From Gimesia aquarii (GTDB lineage: Bacteria; Planctomycetota; Planctomycetia; Planctomycetales; Planctomycetaceae), in NCBI RefSeq assembly GCF_007748195.1, contig NZ_CP037920.1:4601800-4665799 (forward strand): a stretch of 64,000 nt of DNA, in the 5' to 3' direction. The notes below the pieces were generated by a model. It saw nothing but the letters and a program-made list of their open reading frames with translations. It was not told where the DNA came from and did no database searches. Every line of letters starts with the position of its first letter. Position 1 is the first letter of the stretch. Below, piece after piece: positions 25,554-35,103 of the stretch. The translations under genes and the position numbers were made by a program.

Positions 25554-27491
25554 ATGCGCAATAAATTATGTTTGATGCTGACGTTGATTCCAGCAAGCCT
25601 TTCTCTTGTCGTGGCAACCGCTGGTGCCGATGATTCATTAAATCGCCTCTCGAAAGCTGAACAGCGTAGTGGCTGGAAACTGCTCTTTGATGGAAAGACA
25701 ACTGACGGCTGGCGCAATTATCAAAAAGAGAGTGTCAGTGATGGTTGGACGATTAAAGACGGTGTCCTCTCCCGTTCCGCAAAAGGGGCCGGCGACATCA
25801 TCACGAAAGATCAGTTCGAATTCTTCGAAATCTCGCTTGAGTATCGCATTTCCAAAGAGGGCAACAGCGGCCTGATGTTTCACGTCACGGAAGAAGAAAA
25901 GACTCCCTGGCGCACCGGGCCGGAAGTTCAGATTCAAGATAACGTCGATGGACACGACCCACAAAAGGCTGGCTGGCTCTACCAACTTTACAAACCAGCC
26001 ACACCCAAATGGATGATCGAAGCAGAAAAGGCAGGCAAAAAAGTCACGCCCGCCGTCGTCGATGCCACACGTCCCGCTGGTAAGTGGAATCACCTCTTCC
26101 TCAGAGTCGGGCCTGATCGATCCGAAGTCGTTATGAATGGTGTGAAATATTTCCGTTTCAATAAAGGGAGCGCCGACTGGGATAAACGGGTCGCCGCCAG
26201 CAAGTTCTCAAAGTTCCCTAAATTCGGAAAACCGACCAAAGGACATATCTGTCTGCAAGATCACAACGACCTGGTTTCATTCCGAAATATCAAAATCAGA
26301 GAGATCCCCGCAGATGGTTCGGTACAGGATCCCAGTGATGGGAAACTGGCACTCAAAGGCGTTCCCGCATTCCCTGATTTAAAATGGGAAGGTTGGGAAG
26401 CCGTCAATGAAGAAACCGGAAAAGTCGTTCCACTGCGACCTATGATAGTGACTCACGCCAATGATGATAGCGGTCGTATTTTTATCGCGACGCAGAACGG
26501 CATGATTCATGTTATTGATAAGAAGTCGCCAAAGAAAACCAAGCTGTTTCTCGACATCCGACCTAAGGTCGCCCCCTGGAAGAAGAACAATGAAGAAGGC
26601 ATGTTAGGTCTGGCCTTTCACCCTGACTTCAAAGAAAATGGTCAGTTCTTCGTTTACTATTCCGCATCGGAAGGCCCCCGTCGATCGATTGTTTCCAAGT
26701 TTCAAGTTTCAAAAGACGATCCCAATCGCGCTGATGCCAACAGTGAGCAAGTCGTAATGGAAATCGACCAGCCCTATGGTAACCATAACGGTGGATCTAT
26801 TGCCTTTGGTCCGGACGGGTATCTGTATATTGGACTGGGAGACGGCGGTTCCGGCAATGATCCACTCGGCAACGGTCAGAATCTGGAAACCTTACTCGGT
26901 TCCATTTTACGTATCGATGTAGACCACAAACAAAACGGCAAGAACTATGCGATTCCCGCAGACAACCCGTTTGTCGATCGCGCCAAAGCCAAACCTGAAA
27001 TTTACGCGTACGGCGTTCGCAATGTCTGGCGGCTGAGCTTTGATCCTCAAACCGGCACGTTGTATGCAGGAGAAGTCGGCCAGGATCTCTGGGAAGAAGT
27101 CAACATTATTAAAAAAGGTGGCAACTACGGCTGGAGCGTTCGCGAAGGCACACGCAATTTTGGCAATCGTCCTGAGACTGCAAAAGACGCGCCCATCGAT
27201 CCGATCTGGGAATACGATCACGGCGTCGGTCGTTCCATCACCGGTGGCATCGTCTATCGAGGCAAGCGGCTGCCTGAACTGCAAGGCATGTATGTCTACG
27301 CCGACTTTGTCTCCGGAAAAATCTGGGCGCTCGAATACGATGAAGCGTCTGGTAAAGTCATTCGCAATCTGCAAATCAGCCCAGGCGGGATTCCCGTCAT
27401 GGCATTTGGAACCGATCAAGACGGAGAGCTGTATTACACAGTTCAAACCGTCAAAGGCGGCGAAGGAATTTTCCGGTTTGAAAAAGAGTAG
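25554..27491 (+). CDS. Secreted DUF1080 domain fused to glucose/sorbosone dehydrogenase propeller
   Basis: From the ATG at 25554 (a GTG is 3 nt earlier) the product is 645 residues with a signal peptide ending near ATAGA. Residues about 30-250 are a DUF1080/3-keto-disaccharide hydrolase-type jelly roll (GWKLLFDGKTTDGWRNYQKE, FEISLEYRISKEGNSGLMFH, PEVQIQDNVDGHD). Residues about 275-640 are a PQQ-dependent sugar dehydrogenase-like propeller (EEGMLGLAFHPDFKENGQFF, GDGGSGNDPLGNGQNLETLL, AYGVRNVWRLSFDP, GEVGQDLWEEVN). It is likely to act on oligosaccharides outside the cytoplasm. The nitrilase gene follows 45 bp later on the same strand. Confidence 0.9.
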   Translation: MRNKLCLMLTLIPASLSLVVATAGADDSLNRLSKAEQRSGWKLLFDGKTTDGWRNYQKESVSDGWTIKDGVLSRSAKGAGDIITKDQFEFFEISLEYRISKEGNSGLMFHVTEEEKTPWRTGPEVQIQDNVDGHDPQKAGWLYQLYKPATPKWMIEAEKAGKKVTPAVVDATRPAGKWNHLFLRVGPDRSEVVMNGVKYFRFNKGSADWDKRVAASKFSKFPKFGKPTKGHICLQDHNDLVSFRNIKIREIPADGSVQDPSDGKLALKGVPAFPDLKWEGWEAVNEETGKVVPLRPMIVTHANDDSGRIFIATQNGMIHVIDKKSPKKTKLFLDIRPKVAPWKKNNEEGMLGLAFHPDFKENGQFFVYYSASEGPRRSIVSKFQVSKDDPNRADANSEQVVMEIDQPYGNHNGGSIAFGPDGYLYIGLGDGGSGNDPLGNGQNLETLLGSILRIDVDHKQNGKNYAIPADNPFVDRAKAKPEIYAYGVRNVWRLSFDPQTGTLYAGEVGQDLWEEVNIIKKGGNYGWSVREGTRNFGNRPETAKDAPIDPIWEYDHGVGRSITGGIVYRGKRLPELQGMYVYADFVSGKIWALEYDEASGKVIRNLQISPGGIPVMAFGTDQDGELYYTVQTVKGGEGIFRFEKE

Positions 27492-27536
27492 ACGGTAAGG
27501 ATAGATCTATTTTTCGATTTGCGAGAGGTGATTCCA

Positions 27537-28418
27537 ATGAGCAAATTCATCTACCAAAGTTGGTGTTTTTTGATCGTGATCACTCTAATCGGTACACAAA
27601 CTGGTTTGGCAAAGGAAAAAACTAAACCAACTGCCCGCAATCGAGTTCGTTTAGCGCTGATGCGAGCAGTTCCGGAAAAATGGAAACTGGAGTCAAACTA
27701 CCAACTTTTTGAGAAAGCAGTCTCCCAGGCTGCCCAAAAAAAAGCCAATGTGTTGATCACCCCAGAGTGCTGGCTCGATGGTTATGCGAGTACTACCAAA
27801 GATTCTACTCCGGAGAAAATTCGTACGGTTGCTCAACCACTCGACCAAAGCAAGTACCTTAAAAACGTAGCTCGCCTGGCAAAGAAACACCATATGTTTA
27901 TTTGTTTTGGTTTTACGTCGCTGGAAAAAGGACGGGCTTTTAACGCCTCTGGCTTGTGGAGTGATCAGGGAAAACTGATTGGCGTGTATCATAAAACGCA
28001 CCTGCAAGCTCATGACTTGCAGTACGCACCAGGGCGGGCCTTGCCCGTTTGGAACACGCCCTGGGGAAAAGTGGGTATGATGATTTGCGCCGATCGCCGT
28101 TGGCCCGAAACAGCCAGGACGTTACGGCTCCAAGGGGCGCGTCTGATTCTCAATCCCACTTACGGTTTTCATAACGATTTAAACGAAGCCATGATGCGAA
28201 CTCGATCTTACGAGAACCAATGCTTCATTGCGTTTACTCATCCTAAGCAAAGCCTGGTCACCGGCCCCCGAGGACAAGTGCTCGCAAATCAGGATGACAA
28301 GAACGACAAAGACGATGCGCCCCAAATTTTGATTTGTGACATCAACCTTTCACAGGCAAAAGAGAATAACCACCTCCAGGATCGCCGACCGGAAATTTAT
28401 GGCCCGCTTAATCGTTAA
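27537..28418 (+). CDS. Exported carbon-nitrogen hydrolase (nitrilase family)
   Basis: The ATG at 27537 lies behind GAGAGG and gives 293 residues with a signal peptide (residues 1-25, cut near GLAKE). The catalytic triad of the nitrilase superfamily is complete: Glu77 in TPECWLDGY, Lys153 in YHKTHLQA and Cys184 in GMMICADRRWPE. It should hydrolyse an amide or nitrile of unknown identity. A signal peptide on this normally cytoplasmic superfamily is recurrent in planctomycetes. Its last 4 bp overlap, tail to tail, the end of the HD-domain gene. Confidence 0.88.
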   Translation: MSKFIYQSWCFLIVITLIGTQTGLAKEKTKPTARNRVRLALMRAVPEKWKLESNYQLFEKAVSQAAQKKANVLITPECWLDGYASTTKDSTPEKIRTVAQPLDQSKYLKNVARLAKKHHMFICFGFTSLEKGRAFNASGLWSDQGKLIGVYHKTHLQAHDLQYAPGRALPVWNTPWGKVGMMICADRRWPETARTLRLQGARLILNPTYGFHNDLNEAMMRTRSYENQCFIAFTHPKQSLVTGPRGQVLANQDDKNDKDDAPQILICDINLSQAKENNHLQDRRPEIYGPLNR

Positions 28419-28996
28419 CCGCCATGCTGAGAGTGTGCCGCATTAGCTGCCGTGTCTTTGTCAATGAGAGCACGTATTTGAGAGGCCAGCGGCACGGCGT
28501 CCGTATATTGTTTTCCGTAATCCAGATTGAACGCGTAATCAAAACCTTTAGGGTTCCGACCTTGATTATGTTGTATGAGGGTTTCAATCTTATCGAGTGC
28601 TTTTGCGATCTGTGCTTCGTGGGATGCGACGTTTTCGTACTCGTCCCACAGAGATAAGAACTCAAATTTTAAATGTTCGGGCAGTGTCGACAGGAGGGAT
28701 TCGAAATCAGCTCGTTCCTTATCAGATTTGGGAGCTGCGCCTGTTTGAAAGGGAGCCGGTATGTCACCATCAATCGCCTCACCCAAATCATGTAGAACAC
28801 AAATCTTTAAAAGTCGAAGCAAGTCAACATTTGGTAATAAATCTGAAAACGTAATGACTAACAGTGTTAAACGCCATGTGTGGTCAGCGACACTCTCGGT
28901 TCGGCCTTCGGTGGTATGACCACTGCGAAGGGTGTCTTTCAAACGCTCGGCGCGGCGAAGAAACTCCAGGCGATCTTGAAGTTGCGAATTATCCAT
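28415..28996 (-). CDS. HD domain hydrolase, YfbR/HDDC2-like
   Basis: From the ATG at 28996 the product is 193 residues; an upstream extension to 29074 is not supported. The HD-superfamily metal site is visible: the first His in RTESVADHTWRLTLL, the HD pair in KICVLHDLGEAIDGDIPAPF, and a later Asp in AKALDKIETLIQHNQ. This arrangement matches 5'-deoxynucleotidase YfbR and human HDDC2-like enzymes, which dephosphorylate deoxynucleoside monophosphates. The biochemical substrate is inferred. Its start lies 19 bp beyond the end of the polytopic membrane gene. Confidence 0.88.
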   Translation of the reverse strand: MDNSQLQDRLEFLRRAERLKDTLRSGHTTEGRTESVADHTWRLTLLVITFSDLLPNVDLLRLLKICVLHDLGEAIDGDIPAPFQTGAAPKSDKERADFESLLSTLPEHLKFEFLSLWDEYENVASHEAQIAKALDKIETLIQHNQGRNPKGFDYAFNLDYGKQYTDAVPLASQIRALIDKDTAANAAHSQHGG

Positions 28997-29015
28997 AAAA
29001 AAACATTTTCTATAT

Positions 29016-30101
29016 TCAGGAACTAGAGACGAAGTACTTGCGGACCCAAAGCATGTACCCCACGAACACGACAAAGCTCAGGCTGAATATCAAGGGCAGA
29101 TTCATCCGATCGATCATTCCGGATTGCTCAATAATTTTTAACTGTTCCTTGGGCAGATTCATTTCCTTGTAAAAGTCCATCATGCCGATGCGGGAAAAGG
29201 TAATGATGCCAGAAACGCCTAAAGTCACGTATGCAATCAGCACCGTCCACCAGGCCGCAATCTTTAACTTATACGTTGCCCAGGCCAGATAAACGGAAAG
29301 TAAAGAAAAGACCAGCATCACCAAACCACCTGACACCCCCTTCAAAAGGATTCCAAAGAACGGTGTCACAAAACCGTAGCTCGCCGAATAGAAGATCGAT
29401 AAGGAGCTGTATCCCAGAAACAAACTCATCGCCAGCACTGGCAGCGGACACTTGTCGGTCCAGCGAACATGAGGGTCTTTCATCTCGCACGTCGCTTTCA
29501 CATGCTTACTCTGATAGAACAGAACAAAAATTCCAGGCAGAAAAAGATACATGCAACTGATCGTTCCCGTCATCACCACCTGCATAAACAGGAGCATCTC
29601 AGGTGGAATCTTCTGATCCTGAGCTGCCATGTTGAACAGGTTCGGCATCCAAACGACGATCATGATCATCGCCAGAATGCCGATGACGAGCCACATCCAC
29701 GCCAGTACTAATGTGAGTGCTCTCGCCCAACGACGGGCAAGAAATGAACCGACTCCCAACCAGATTAACAACACCGCCAACAGGGCATAAATTCCAATTG
29801 CTGGAACCAGCGTCTGTGTGTCCAGTTGGGGATTGACATCAGGGGCGACAGCCAGCGATAGCAACATCAATGGAATCATCAAGGCACAGCAGCCCCCCAT
29901 GAAAATTTGCAGCAACCCAAAAATGATCAGCCCGGTACTTCGATCCTTGAACGGTGGACTATCGGTTGATTGATTGTCGACACTTGAGGAGCCTCCAGCA
30001 CTGGTTGACTGCGCTGACTGTGCGGGAAGTTCGTTACTGACAGGATCGGGCTTTGTTGGTTCATCTGCCTGCGAAGCATCATCTATTTCGTTGTCATTCA
30101 T
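29016..30101 (-). CDS. Polytopic membrane protein of unknown function
   Basis: The 361-residue protein begins with a Ser/Pro/Gln-rich soluble tail (residues 1-52), followed by about eight or nine hydrophobic segments between residues 55 and 355. Examples are TGLIIFGLLQIFMGGCCALM, IYALLAVLLIWLGVGSFLA and AAWWTVLIAYVTLGVSGIIT. A loop reading CEMKDPHVRWTDKCPLP lies mid-protein. The low-complexity tail plus membrane bundle occurs widely in planctomycetes without known function. It is followed on the same strand by the HD-domain gene, 19 bp away. Confidence 0.66.
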   Translation of the reverse strand: MNDNEIDDASQADEPTKPDPVSNELPAQSAQSTSAGGSSSVDNQSTDSPPFKDRSTGLIIFGLLQIFMGGCCALMIPLMLLSLAVAPDVNPQLDTQTLVPAIGIYALLAVLLIWLGVGSFLARRWARALTLVLAWMWLVIGILAMIMIVVWMPNLFNMAAQDQKIPPEMLLFMQVVMTGTISCMYLFLPGIFVLFYQSKHVKATCEMKDPHVRWTDKCPLPVLAMSLFLGYSSLSIFYSASYGFVTPFFGILLKGVSGGLVMLVFSLLSVYLAWATYKLKIAAWWTVLIAYVTLGVSGIITFSRIGMMDFYKEMNLPKEQLKIIEQSGMIDRMNLPLIFSLSFVVFVGYMLWVRKYFVSSS

Positions 30102-30268
30102 GGCGATTCCAGATCTGCAGTAACTGATTGATTATTTGAAGAACAGCTATCACAGATAATACTGCAACAGTTTCTTACATGTCAGGGTACTCATCAGCGT
30201 AACAAATAAATGCAGTGTATCAAGAAAATAACGAAAGGCCCTAGTAAAGCACCATGAGAACTAACCAG

Positions 30269-31594
30269 TCATTGTAAACCATCTGATCTTCTATCAACGA
30301 GTGATGATTCAGAATATCGTGCTAACCATTGGTCAATGAATTCAACGGCATTGGCAACACCATCTTCGCTTCGAATCCGCTGACCGATTTGATCGGCTTT
30401 CTCAATCATGGCAGTATCTGTGGTGACTTGTCGAATCGCTGTGCTTAATTTTTCGACTGTCAGTTTCTTTTGAGGCAGGGGAGTGGGACCCACACCCAGA
30501 TTTTCAATAATGCTGCCCCAAAAAGGTTGATCGCCAAAGAAAGGACAAAGGATCGAAGGCCGCCCGGCACGAAGCCCCGCGGCTGTCGTTCCACATCCCC
30601 CATGATGCACCACGGCTGCCACTTGGGGAAACAACCAGTCGTGCGGTGCAAAATTGAGCTTAAAAATGGTCTCCGGTAATTCGATTTGATCCAGATCAAG
30701 ACCGCCCCAGCCGCGCGCTAAGATTGCACGTGCTCCCGTTGTTTTCACGGCTTCGACGATAATTTTCGTCAGACGCAGAGGGTCCTGCCCAAAGATACTA
30801 CCAAAGCCAAAATAGATTGGTGACGCACCGTTTGCCAGAAACTCCTGAAGTTCTGCCGGAGGCTCCCAATCGTCGATCTGGTTCAGGAACCAGTATCCGG
30901 ACACTCTTGCGTTCTCAGGCCAGTCTGAAGGACGGGGAATCACAGATTCGCTAAACGCGTACAGAGCGGGCGCTGGCTGACCGTCTGACTGGTTTAAAAA
31001 ATCAATTCCCTGCTTGCGGGGCATGTTATTCTCTTTGCGCCATGCAGAAATATGTTTTCGCATTCCCCACCAGGTTGCTTTGTTGATCAGTCTATGAGTG
31101 AACCGGTTATACCACCGCCCCAGCTTCCACCGCGGCAGCCCCATCGCGGGGAAGTCGCCAGTGACAGCAAATAGAGGCAAATAGAATCCAATGATACTGG
31201 GCACATTCAATCGTTCAGCAAAATCGGGAGCACACAGTGCTTTCGGATGATAGAGAACGAGATCAGGGTGAACGGCTTGCGTTGCTTGCCAGGAGTCATC
31301 AATCTGACGACGCTGCATAGGCCCAACGGTGGGAATGATTTTGATCGCCGTGCGTATTGCTTCCCACAGGTTCCCCGTATTTTCCATCGCAATCTTACCG
31401 TCATCTGAATGCATGAACTTGATCAGGTCATCATTCATAAACGCATAATCTAATCCATGTGCAGTGACAAAGGACTCAAAATAGGCACAGGTGCAAACAG
31501 TAACGGAATGACCGGAGGCCTTGAGCCCTTTACCCAGGGCGACATAAGGCTGCACATCCCCCTGCGTACCGACGGTAATGATCAATATATTCAT
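30269..31594 (-). CDS. UGT-type glycosyltransferase (GT1, sterol glucosyltransferase-like)
   Basis: From the ATG at 31594 the product is 441 residues (a GTG at 31615 is possible). The N-terminal Rossmann domain opens MNILIITVGTQGDVQPYVAL. The C-terminal domain has the donor-binding signature VHHGGCGTTAAGLRAGRPSI followed by LCPFFGDQPFWG, as in GT1 enzymes of the sterol/rhamnolipid glycosyltransferase kind. These transfer a sugar from a nucleotide-sugar to a lipid or small hydrophobic acceptor; the acceptor is unknown. The alpha/beta hydrolase gene lies just upstream on the same strand (33 bp from its stop) and may share the transcript. Confidence 0.9.
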   Translation of the reverse strand: MNILIITVGTQGDVQPYVALGKGLKASGHSVTVCTCAYFESFVTAHGLDYAFMNDDLIKFMHSDDGKIAMENTGNLWEAIRTAIKIIPTVGPMQRRQIDDSWQATQAVHPDLVLYHPKALCAPDFAERLNVPSIIGFYLPLFAVTGDFPAMGLPRWKLGRWYNRFTHRLINKATWWGMRKHISAWRKENNMPRKQGIDFLNQSDGQPAPALYAFSESVIPRPSDWPENARVSGYWFLNQIDDWEPPAELQEFLANGASPIYFGFGSIFGQDPLRLTKIIVEAVKTTGARAILARGWGGLDLDQIELPETIFKLNFAPHDWLFPQVAAVVHHGGCGTTAAGLRAGRPSILCPFFGDQPFWGSIIENLGVGPTPLPQKKLTVEKLSTAIRQVTTDTAMIEKADQIGQRIRSEDGVANAVEFIDQWLARYSESSLVDRRSDGLQ

Positions 31595-31627
31595 ATCAAC
31601 TAATGGATGCCTCACATTGATTGGCAG

Positions 31628-32482
31628 TTAGTGACTCAGTGATTCGCAAAAAACGCGTACGGCAGCATTGAAGGCTAATGGATTCTCCAGAAAAACAAAA
31701 TGGCTGCCCCCCTTGTCAGCATCAATCATTGTCACTTCTCCGGCGGGAATTCGGGAGGCAATCCAGGGCATTACATCCGGCCCCAGATGACTGCCTTTCC
31801 CACCGATACAAAGGGTGGGCAGGGTAATTCGTGGCAGGAGATCGCGAAAGTCAGCATAACTCACACTGAGCAGTAACTGGGCTGCATACGATCGTGGAAA
31901 TTTTAAACTGTCCCGTGTCACATTTGCCAGTTCTGATTCTGGATAGGCAGAGGTAAACATGCTAGCCAGAAACTCGGCTGACTTTGCTTCTCCCTCTGGT
32001 CCACCAATGATCGCCGCTTGCTCTAACATTTCATCACCGCCAACCGAAGCACCATAATTACGACACTCCGTCTCGGACCACTCAGAGCGCTTGATACGGG
32101 CAATCATCTGATCACAAAGGACTAAGCCACGCAGACCGTCTTCACCAAAAAGATCAATGTAATTCCAGATCACGGCACAACCTGCTGAGTGTCCCAGCAA
32201 AATTACGTTCTGCAAGTCGAGCGTTTCAACAAACTCCCGCACATCCATCGCCAGGCGTGAAAGACGATAACCGTGGTCTGGTTTCGCAGATTCCCCATGC
32301 CCACGATAATCGAGGGCCAGACAACGAAACCCATTACTCAAATCATCCAGTTGCTTATGAAATTGCGCCGCCGACTGCGACCATCCCGACAACAGCACCA
32401 ACGTCGGCCCTGTGCCCGCTTCGAGATAGTGCAACTCAACACCGTCCGATGTAGTGAAATGTCCAGAATCGATTTCCGACAT
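31628..32482 (-). CDS. Alpha/beta hydrolase
   Basis: The 284-residue protein has the alpha/beta hydrolase fold. It opens FTTSDGVELHYLEAGTGPTL, has the oxyanion region LLSGWSQSAAQFH, the nucleophile elbow ILLGHSAGCAV, and a late ADKGGSHFVFLE segment with the catalytic His. The mid-region CLALDYRGHGESAKPDHGYR is typical of esterase/haloperoxidase-type members. The substrate is unknown. GGAGGGAG lies upstream of the ATG. It precedes the glycosyltransferase gene on the same strand. Confidence 0.9.
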   Translation of the reverse strand: MSEIDSGHFTTSDGVELHYLEAGTGPTLVLLSGWSQSAAQFHKQLDDLSNGFRCLALDYRGHGESAKPDHGYRLSRLAMDVREFVETLDLQNVILLGHSAGCAVIWNYIDLFGEDGLRGLVLCDQMIARIKRSEWSETECRNYGASVGGDEMLEQAAIIGGPEGEAKSAEFLASMFTSAYPESELANVTRDSLKFPRSYAAQLLLSVSYADFRDLLPRITLPTLCIGGKGSHLGPDVMPWIASRIPAGEVTMIDADKGGSHFVFLENPLAFNAAVRVFCESLSH

Positions 32483-32515
32483 CTTACGAATTCTCCCTCC
32501 GATGTTCTGGAATAC

Positions 32516-32848
32516 CTATACCTGTTGAGCTGCTTTCAGAAAGTATTTTTTCCAAGTGACTGCTTCACAACTCTCAGGATCTTCAAACAGCGCATATCCT
32601 TTTTTGGTACGGCCCTTCGCAAAATATTTGAGCGGCTTCGCTTTACCTTCAGCAATCAGGTCTTCTGCTTCCTGCTCAGGTAATTTAAACGCCAGACCCA
32701 TCGGCGACCACGAAGCACAAATCGTTCCATCGGCATACAGGGCAGCACCACTGAAGAAATGCTTGACTTCTAAAGAATACGTAACTTCGTCCTCGATCTT
32801 CAATTTAGTAATGAGGTCAGATAATTTATTGAAATATTCTTTCGCCAT
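32516..32848 (-). CDS. TfoX N-terminal domain protein
   Basis: The 110-residue protein corresponds to a stand-alone TfoX/Sxy N-terminal domain (MAKEYFNKLSDLITKL, VEVKHFFSGAALYADGTICA-like core, MGLAFKLPEQEAEDLI, AKGRTKKGYALFEDPES). The C-terminal TfoX domain needed for competence control in gamma-proteobacteria is absent, as is usual for these short forms. Function is unknown. It is followed by the alpha/beta hydrolase gene, 33 bp from its stop, on the same strand. Confidence 0.82.
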   Translation of the reverse strand: MAKEYFNKLSDLITKLKIEDEVTYSLEVKHFFSGAALYADGTICASWSPMGLAFKLPEQEAEDLIAEGKAKPLKYFAKGRTKKGYALFEDPESCEAVTWKKYFLKAAQQV

Positions 32849-33090
32849 ATTTTTAACAATTTTACTGCTTTACTTTGAATGAAATATTAAAACAGTATTA
32901 CTTGCCGTCCTAATTCACATTTGCTTGTAGAATACTCATTATTATCAGGATTTTCTCATGTCTGAATTGATCGTCAACCTTGTGTCATTCAGTTCAGAGC
33001 ATCATAACAAAGTAAGGGAGCTTGGCTATTGTTACACCTTTATTCAGAACTGAAATGAAAACCGATTTAAACTTGTCACGAGCAATTTCA

Positions 33091-33684
33091 TTAACTGTGA
33101 ATCATCAACCGTCGTCCCAATTCGGAGCTGACCGAGTATTGTTTTTCCGCAGGCAAATGTCGCTTCAAACTTTGACCACCTGTTTTTCTCATTTGATTTA
33201 ACTTGAAGACAAGCGGCGTCAAGTCTTCTATCTTCACAATCCAATCATCCACAAATTCTCGAATGATATGCCTGCTTAAACCAACTTGAACACTAAAGTA
33301 AGGCAGAGCAGCACCACGTTGACTACGTTCCGTATCCCATTGAATGTGCACATGAGCCGCTTTGAATTCGTACTCCCACTCTGCCCCTGAAGCATAAACG
33401 CTTTTTTCAGGTGAGGTCAAAACTCCCAACGACAAAGCTTTTTCCCAACCGGTGCGTATTATATGCACAGCCAATATTCGATTCTGACCTGACTTTTTCC
33501 CCCAATTACTGCGATGCATCAACCACAAAAAAGAGGGCTTAATCCAAGTCATTCTATTAAACGAAAAGGGCGCAACAAATCTCTGTTGTTTCAGCGCAGG
33601 GTCCGCAATTTGTGAAGAGTACGCTTGATACATGACAATCGTTTCACGATCATAATTTGCTCGAATCTCATATAATTCCGCCAT
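33091..33684 (-). CDS. DUF4291 family protein
   Basis: The ATG at 33684, 8 nt behind GGAG, gives 197 residues. The sequence [20 protein letters not shown], followed by [20 protein letters not shown] and [20 protein letters not shown], matches the DUF4291 family, a small cytoplasmic family of unknown function that occurs sporadically in bacteria and fungi. The VOC gene lies upstream on the same strand with 35 bp between, so the two may form a unit. Confidence 0.85.
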   Translation of the reverse strand: MAELYEIRANYDRETIVMYQAYSSQIADPALKQQRFVAPFSFNRMTWIKPSFLWLMHRSNWGKKSGQNRILAVHIIRTGWEKALSLGVLTSPEKSVYASGAEWEYEFKAAHVHIQWDTERSQRGAALPYFSVQVGLSRHIIREFVDDWIVKIEDLTPLVFKLNQMRKTGGQSLKRHLPAEKQYSVSSELGRRLMIHS

Positions 33685-33719
33685 AATTACAACTCCTGGA
33701 ATTTGCAATCTCTCAGTCT

Positions 33720-34073
33720 TTACTCAGGTAAACTTTGGCTCAACTCCACTTTGCGACCATCCGGATCTTGAATTACCAGAATCTTTTGTTGTTGAAATTC
33801 ATAGGTTGATATGACTTCGATCTTCACACGATCTAATAATACACTGAGTTTACTCGTTAACTCGAATCGAAATCCCAACCGCGTCTGATCACTCTGTATG
33901 CCTTGTTTCAGGGGATATAATTCAAATACCAGTCCGTCTAATTCTGCAACATAATGCATAGGCCCCGATCCATGTTGTTCTTTTTCAAAGGAAAATCCTA
34001 ACTGCTCATAAAAGGCTTTACTGACGTCTAGATCACGGCAACGTAAAACAAGCAAGTTAAGTTTAATTTCCAT
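33720..34073 (-). CDS. VOC family (glyoxalase/bleomycin resistance-like) protein
   Basis: The 117-residue protein has the paired beta-alpha-beta-beta-beta units of the vicinal oxygen chelate fold: [20 protein letters not shown], then [19 protein letters not shown], and the closing [19 protein letters not shown] members include dioxygenases, glyoxalase I and binding proteins. The metal-ligand pattern here is not clear enough to choose one. AGGAAG lies 6 nt before the ATG. The DUF4291 gene follows 35 bp later. Confidence 0.85.
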   Translation of the reverse strand: MEIKLNLLVLRCRDLDVSKAFYEQLGFSFEKEQHGSGPMHYVAELDGLVFELYPLKQGIQSDQTRLGFRFELTSKLSVLLDRVKIEVISTYEFQQQKILVIQDPDGRKVELSQSLPE

Positions 34074-34210
34074 AACGCTTCCTGATAATAGAATGTGATT
34101 GACGTAAGCAAAGACACAGTAGTCAGTCTGACGTTCGCTGAATTTTAAGCAATGGATACTAAAGAGTCATACTCTTCGATGTGCTTGCCATTGTATCCGT
34201 CGGGCAACAA

Positions 34211-34675
34211 CTATCTTCTACGTCGCCGCGGTTTCCCATCAACGGCTTCACTCGCCAACCGATACAGCTTAAATCCTGCGTAACCCAGCCAGACACAGCA
34301 ACCAAGGAAGATCCAAACCGCTAGTTTTCTCGAGTATCCCTTGATGCGAGACGAATTTTCGACACCAGAAAAGTATTGGATTGTTACCTTGGGACCCGGA
34401 ATCGGCGCGCTAATAGGGATATCGTCACGTTCGCTATGATGATTTCCGTCTTTATCGGTAAATGTATATTCTACCGCGAGAACTTTTTTCCGGTGACGGC
34501 GAAAGCGACGTCCTGATGATACTTCAGTCGTATATGTTCTGGTCACATCCGCTTCCGTGGTCGTACTCCACACAGCGTATTTCAGTTCCTGATAGGAAAA
34601 GAATCCCGAAACAAGAAATACTACGACGGCAATCAGTAACCATTTCAGTTTTGACAGTTCTTCTTCTTCGTCCAT
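34211..34675 (-). CDS. DUF3592 family membrane protein
   Basis: The ATG at 34675 gives 154 residues. The layout is one membrane helix (about 11-29, LLIAVVVFLVSGFFSY), a beta-rich extracytoplasmic domain (ADVTRTYTTEVSSGRRF, VLAVEYTFTDKDGNHH, VTIQYFSGVENSSRI), a second helix (about 118-136), and a basic tail ending KPRRRRR. This is the DUF3592 pattern. Function is unknown. An extension upstream to 34789 is rejected because it adds residues outside the family pattern. Confidence 0.78.
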   Translation of the reverse strand: MDEEEELSKLKWLLIAVVVFLVSGFFSYQELKYAVWSTTTEADVTRTYTTEVSSGRRFRRHRKKVLAVEYTFTDKDGNHHSERDDIPISAPIPGPKVTIQYFSGVENSSRIKGYSRKLAVWIFLGCCVWLGYAGFKLYRLASEAVDGKPRRRRR

Positions 34676-35103
34676 GCTAATCAATTTCTTCAGATCGCGT
34701 TTTGGTGTGTTTCGTTCGGCGGGAGAGATTCTTACGAATTCTGGCCTCATCACTAGGTTTTTCAGGAAATAATAATTTCTGAATTCCATATCGAGCAGAT
34801 ATGCAATCGACTCGATATGGGCAATAAGGTAAGCCTCTCTGATTTAATTGAACAGGTCCTAAAGAATGATTCTCAAAAAAACATTTGATTCTCAGAACTT
34901 TGGGCTCACAATAGCTATTCAATTCCTTCGGGAATACTAACCCGACCCAACATTCCACAATGGTTTTTACTCATGCACATAGGATTAATCACTACGTATT
35001 CGGGAGAAAAACGACTGTGGCAAACGGTGCCGTCGTCATCCACTCAGCTAAAGGTAGAAAACTCATCGCGGATAATGTGAATAAAATCAGAAAAATTCGA
35101 TTT
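34676..35103. other. Intergenic region without recognisable gene
   Basis: About 430 bp between the DUF3592 gene and the end of the zinc-ribbon membrane gene. A 93-codon minus-strand frame (34677-34958) has no recognisable domain and no ribosome site and is not supported. No repeat or clear hairpin was noticed. Confidence 0.5.

Noticed and set aside
26907-27446. 179-codon minus-strand frame
   Set aside because: Antisense to the sorbosone-dehydrogenase-like domain; no recognisable product.
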